NCBI RefSeq assembly: GCF_000225825.1
Contig: NZ_AGBX01000001.1
Span: forward strand, 62,001-126,000
Reading direction: 5' to 3'
Length of the DNA stretch: 64,000 bases
From: Brachybacterium squillarum M-6-3
GTDB taxonomy: Bacteria; Actinomycetota; Actinomycetes; Actinomycetales; Dermabacteraceae
Below the pieces are notes generated by a model that was given only the letters and a program-made list of their open reading frames with translations, was not told the origin of the DNA and did no database searches. The position numbers and the translations under genes are program-made. Below are positions 60,937 to 64,000 of the stretch, one piece after another (the first letter of the stretch is position 1; every line of letters begins with the position of its first letter).

Positions 60937-61976
60937 CCGTCATCGACTCCTACCTCGACACCCTCTTCGCCCCCTACCCCGACAGCCCCCGCCTGCGCGA
61001 GGCCCGCGGGGAGCTGCGCGAGATGATGGAGGACAAGCAGCAGGACCTGATGGCCCGAGGGATCAGCGAGTCCCAGGCCGTGGGCCAGGTGATCGCCGAG
61101 TTCGGCAGCCTCGAGGAGGTCTCCGAGGACCTCGGCATCGCCGGGGAGCTGCGCGGACCGCGGTTCGGCGCGGACGCCGAGCGCACCGGGCCCGCCGAGC
61201 CCACCGTGGAGCCCGAGCGGATCGAGGCCTTCATCGGCGCACTGCGCGGCACCCGCGGGCTGCTGGCCACGGCCGTGCCCCTGTTCGTCCTCAGCTCCGT
61301 CCCGCTGCTGCTGCTCATCGCCGCCTCCGGGCGCTTCGACGACCAGCCCGAGACCGCCGCTGTCGTGGCCGGGCTGGTGCTGCTCCTGCTCGCGGTCGCC
61401 ACCGGCGTGGTGCTGCTGGTGGTGCGCGGCGGCCGGCTGGCACGCTTCGCGGACATCCGGGAGCGGCGCTTCACCCCCACCGCGGCCACCCGGCGCCGCG
61501 CCGAGGCCCTGCGCGCCGAGCACGCCCCGCGCCGCACCCTGGGCCTCGCCGTCGCGATCACCCTGTGGATCCTCTGCGCCCTGCCGGTCGTGATCACCGG
61601 GCTGCTGAGCTCCGGCACCGAGGACCCGATGCCGCTGTACGGGGTCTGCGGGACCCTGGTGATGGTGGCCCTGGGCCTGGCGATCGTGCTCTCGGGCTCC
61701 TGGTCCGGTGAGGCCGCCGACGCCCTGGAGCAGAAGGTCGACGAGGACGACCTCACCGAGAGCGCCCATCACCCCGCGATCCGGGTGATCGCCGCCGTCT
61801 ACTGGCCGATCGTCACCGCCGTGTTCCTGGCCTGGGGCCTGATCGGCAACTCCTGGGACGTCAACTGGATCATCTGGCCCGTGGCCGGTGTGCTCTACGG
61901 CGGCCTGTGGGCGCTGAACGCGGCCCTCGGCTCCGGGGACCGGCTCAGCGCCGGGCGACGAGCAGCAGGCAGGTGA
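60933..61976 (+). CDS. DUF1700/permease-prefix-type membrane protein
   Basis: A 347-residue protein. The N-terminal helical segment (VIDSYLDTLFAPYPDSPRLR, then DLMARGISESQAVGQVIAEF) is the permease-prefix or DUF1700-like module common in PadR operons. About six membrane helices follow, with a charged loop. Such PadR-linked pairs respond to envelope or antibiotic stress in other bacteria; the role here is inferred. It overlaps the convergent MFS gene by 32 bases. Confidence 0.8.
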   Translation: MTVIDSYLDTLFAPYPDSPRLREARGELREMMEDKQQDLMARGISESQAVGQVIAEFGSLEEVSEDLGIAGELRGPRFGADAERTGPAEPTVEPERIEAFIGALRGTRGLLATAVPLFVLSSVPLLLLIAASGRFDDQPETAAVVAGLVLLLLAVATGVVLLVVRGGRLARFADIRERRFTPTAATRRRAEALRAEHAPRRTLGLAVAITLWILCALPVVITGLLSSGTEDPMPLYGVCGTLVMVALGLAIVLSGSWSGEAADALEQKVDEDDLTESAHHPAIRVIAAVYWPIVTAVFLAWGLIGNSWDVNWIIWPVAGVLYGGLWALNAALGSGDRLSAGRRAAGR

Positions 61977-63309
61977 GCGAGACGCTCACCCCGGCGCAGA
62001 TGGCGATCGCCATCGGCAGGGAGGAGCTGGTGCCGGCGAGGCCCACCAGGGGCGCGGCCACGGCCGCCGAGAAGGAGAAGCCGAGCCCCAGCAGGGCCGA
62101 GCCGGTGCCCGCGTAGTCCGTGGCGTGCTGCGAGGCCATCGCCGCACCGTTGCCGAAGATCAGGCCCTGCGGGGCGATCACCAGGAAGAAGGCCGGCAGC
62201 ACGATCCACACGGGCGTGCCCAGGAACAGCGCTCCGATCAGCAGGGCCAGAGCCGCGCAGGCCACGATGGTCAGGCCGATCGAGATCAGCCGCCGCGGGT
62301 GGTAGGTGCGGGTCAGCCGCGCGGAGGTGAAGGACATGATCATCATGCCCAGCGAGTTGATCGCGAAGGCCACCGAGTAGGCCTGCTCGGAGAAGCCCAG
62401 CATGGTCTGCAGCACGAAGGTCGAGGCGGAGACGTAGGACATCACCGCGAAGGCCGAGGCGCCGTTGACCAGCAGGTAGGCGGTGAAATTGCGTCGCCGC
62501 AGCAGCCGGCCCGCATTGCCCAGGAAGGCACGGAAGCCGCCCGCATGGCGCCGCGAGGGCGGCAGCGACTCGGGGATCAGGAACAGCACCCCGATCAGCG
62601 AGATCAGGGACATCGCCCCGATCACCCAGAACACCTCGCGCCACTGCCCCACCAACAGGATCAGGCCGCCCAGCAGGGGCGCCACGATCGGGGCGACGCC
62701 GCCGACGCCCTGCATGATGTTCATGGTGCGGAACAGCTCGGGGCCGTCGGTCATGTCGATCAGCACCGCCCGCCCGAGCACCATGCCGAAGCCGCCGCCG
62801 ATGCCCTGCAGCACCCGGAACACGGTCAGCAGGGTGATGTCCGGCGCCAGGGCGCAGCCGATCGAGCCGCCCAGGCACAGCAGGATCCCGATGATCAGGG
62901 GGACGCGGCGGCCGAGCCGGTCCGAAGCGGGGCCGGCGACGATCTGACCGGTGGCGGTGCCCACGAAGAAGGCCGTGATGGTCAGCTGCACCCGCGCCGC
63001 CGTGGTGCCGAGCGAGTCGATCACCTCGGGGAACGCCGGGATGTACATGTCGGTGGCGAGCGGACCGATCGCGCTGAGGGTGGTCAGCACGACGATCACC
63101 ATCGCGGTGACCTTGGTGCGGGTGCGCGCGTACTCCTGCTCGGTGGGGAGCCGGGCGAGGTCGCGGTCGTGCACGTCCTCGAGCACGGGGATGCCGCCGG
63201 TCATGGTCGGCAGCGGGCCCGTGGTGGTGGGCACCGGGATGCCGCCGGTCATCGTGCGCGGGGTCGGCTCGCGGCGTCGGGGCTGGTCGGCGTCGTCGTG
63301 AACGTTCAT
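61945..63309 (-). CDS. Bcr/CflA-type MFS multidrug efflux transporter
   Basis: A 454-residue 12-helix drug:H+ antiporter. It shows LSAIGPLATDMYIPAFPEVI, the MFS motif A GPASDRLGRRVPLIIG and the antiporter region VLQGIGGGFGMVLGRAVLID. The cytosolic N-terminus carries MTGGIPV twice. The ATG at 63309 has a weak ribosome site, so the true start might be further in. Substrates are unknown. Confidence 0.88.
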   Translation of the reverse strand: MNVHDDADQPRRREPTPRTMTGGIPVPTTTGPLPTMTGGIPVLEDVHDRDLARLPTEQEYARTRTKVTAMVIVVLTTLSAIGPLATDMYIPAFPEVIDSLGTTAARVQLTITAFFVGTATGQIVAGPASDRLGRRVPLIIGILLCLGGSIGCALAPDITLLTVFRVLQGIGGGFGMVLGRAVLIDMTDGPELFRTMNIMQGVGGVAPIVAPLLGGLILLVGQWREVFWVIGAMSLISLIGVLFLIPESLPPSRRHAGGFRAFLGNAGRLLRRRNFTAYLLVNGASAFAVMSYVSASTFVLQTMLGFSEQAYSVAFAINSLGMMIMSFTSARLTRTYHPRRLISIGLTIVACAALALLIGALFLGTPVWIVLPAFFLVIAPQGLIFGNGAAMASQHATDYAGTGSALLGLGFSFSAAVAAPLVGLAGTSSSLPMAIAICAGVSVSLTCLLLVARR

Positions 63310-63509
63310 GTGAAGGGGCGGGGTCCTGCCGGGAGCGGGGAGGGAGGGGTGGGGTGGTGCGGGGCGGCGCCGGTGGTGAGCCGGAGCCGACCGGGGCGAC
63401 CGTCCGGTCGAGCCTACGCCCGCACCGGCGCGGGGCACGACCCGGTTTCCGCCGATTCCCGCGCCCGGATCGGGGGTGGGCACCGGCGGATCGCGGGGCG
63501 CACGCACGC

Positions 63510-63543
63510 GGGCGGGCCGCCCCCTGCCGGGGACGGCCCGCCC
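63510..63543 (-). terminator. Terminator hairpin after nrdE
   Basis: A 15-bp stem with one mismatch (GGGCGGGCCGCCCCC and GGGGACGGCCCGCCC) and a four-base loop lies 26 bases after the nrdE stop codon. It shows that the nrdE transcript can end before the MFS gene. Confidence 0.75.
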
Positions 63544-63568
63544 GTCGTGGATCGGCGCGGATGCCTGA

Positions 63569-64000
63569 TCAGAGCATGCAGCTCACGCAGCCCTCGACCT
63601 CGGTGCCCTCGATCGCCATCTGCCGCAGGCGGATGTAGTAGAGGGTCTTGATGCCCTTGCGCCAGGCGTAGATCTGCGCCTTGTTGACGTCGCGCGTGGT
63701 CGCGGTGTCCGGGAAGAACAGCGTCAGCGACAGGCCCTGGTCCACGTGCTTCGTGGCCTCGGCGTAGGTGTCGATGATCTTCTCGTAGCCGATCTCGTAC
63801 GCGTCCTCGTAGAACTCGAGGTTGTCGTCGGTCATGTACGGCGCGGGGTAGTACACCCGGCCGATCTTGCCCTCCTTGCGGATCTCGATCTTGGAGACGA
63901 TCGGGTGGATCGAGGAGGTGGAGTGGTTGATGTAGGAGATGGAGCCGGTCGGCGGCACCGCCTGCAGGTAGGCGTTGTACATGCCGTGGGTCTTCACGTC
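63569..64000 (-). CDS. nrdE: NrdE, class Ib ribonucleotide reductase alpha subunit (C-terminus only)
   Basis: The last 143 or so residues of the catalytic subunit are in the window. The family sequence [20 protein letters not shown] is followed by [20 protein letters not shown] and the swinging redox tail GCVSCML, whose cysteine pair accepts electrons from NrdH. The rest lies beyond base 64000. A hairpin follows immediately, and its partner nrdF is about 9.3 kb further along the same strand. Confidence 0.96.
   Translation of the reverse strand, partial: DVKTHGMYNAYLQAVPPTGSISYINHSTSSIHPIVSKIEIRKEGKIGRVYYPAPYMTDDNLEFYEDAYEIGYEKIIDTYAEATKHVDQGLSLTLFFPDTATTRDVNKAQIYAWRKGIKTLYYIRLRQMAIEGTEVEGCVSCML

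Overview
The window is very GC-rich DNA from a high-GC Gram-positive (actinobacterial) chromosome. Coding is dense on both strands, ATGA/GTGA overlaps are frequent, and many genes look leaderless, with a TANNNT element 6-7 nt before the start codon. Menaquinone-only quinone genes, a ResB/CcsB (system II) cytochrome c maturation operon, class Ib and class III ribonucleotide reductases, a 32-residue bTHX/bS22-like ribosomal protein and a DUF222/HNH gene with a perfect actinobacterial SOS box all fit Actinobacteria. Overall gene content suggests Brachybacterium or a close Dermabacteraceae relative. That placement is inference; no 16S or other marker search could be run.

Region by region. 1-9.5 kb: menaquinone biosynthesis (menD, menC, menB, menE, menA) with an ABM monooxygenase, a TM2/DUF4352 membrane protein and an internally deleted GNAT. 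9.6-14.5 kb: a translationally coupled operon of histidine phosphatase, TlpA/ResA-like thioredoxin, CcdA, ResB and CcsB for cytochrome c maturation. 14.5-16.4 kb: a MarR repressor divergent from yceI, then a glutaredoxin-like protein and the 32-aa ribosomal protein. 16.5-21 kb: two tandem membrane-anchored dynamin/Era-like GTPases and an orphan membrane protein. 21-25.4 kb: acuC, a KtrB/KtrA potassium system and proC. 25.5-30.4 kb: a 1571-aa SF1-helicase-like protein with degenerate motifs, overlapped by a 71-aa ORF. 30.5-34 kb: a DeoR regulator, an Rv0909-like small protein, CopC and a MobA-nitrilase fusion. 34.1-40.2 kb: tRNA-Arg(CCT), a decayed flavin monooxygenase, SulP, oxidoreductases and damaged small genes. 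40.2-47.1 kb: FdhA-type dehydrogenase, SDR plus GntP (gluconate type), DUF4282, a second Gfo/Idh/MocA protein, an FNT channel and pncA. 47.5-53.2 kb: SOS-controlled DUF222/HNH gene, frameshifted GIY-YIG-like gene, tRNA-Lys(TTT), a membrane protein, YigZ, an unknown and a GlsB-type protein. 53.2-64 kb: nrdF and the 3' end of nrdE, separated by about 9.3 kb holding DUF418, nrdDG, a monocarboxylate symporter with DUF485, a PadR operon and an MFS pump.

How it works together. The left end supplies menaquinone and haem-protein maturation, the core of the respiratory chain. The right end supplies deoxynucleotides under aerobic (NrdEF) and anaerobic (NrdDG) conditions. Tandem NrdR-type boxes exactly 31 bp apart precede nrdD. 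Together with FNT this suggests a facultative lifestyle.

No CRISPR array, complete insertion sequence, rRNA or prophage was seen. The most unusual features are the active-site-degenerate helicase/nuclease-like protein, the tandem GTPases, the MobA-nitrilase fusion, the split nrdE/nrdF locus and a run of visibly decaying genes: two in-frame internal deletions, two frameshifts with or without truncation, and one multi-frame fragment.
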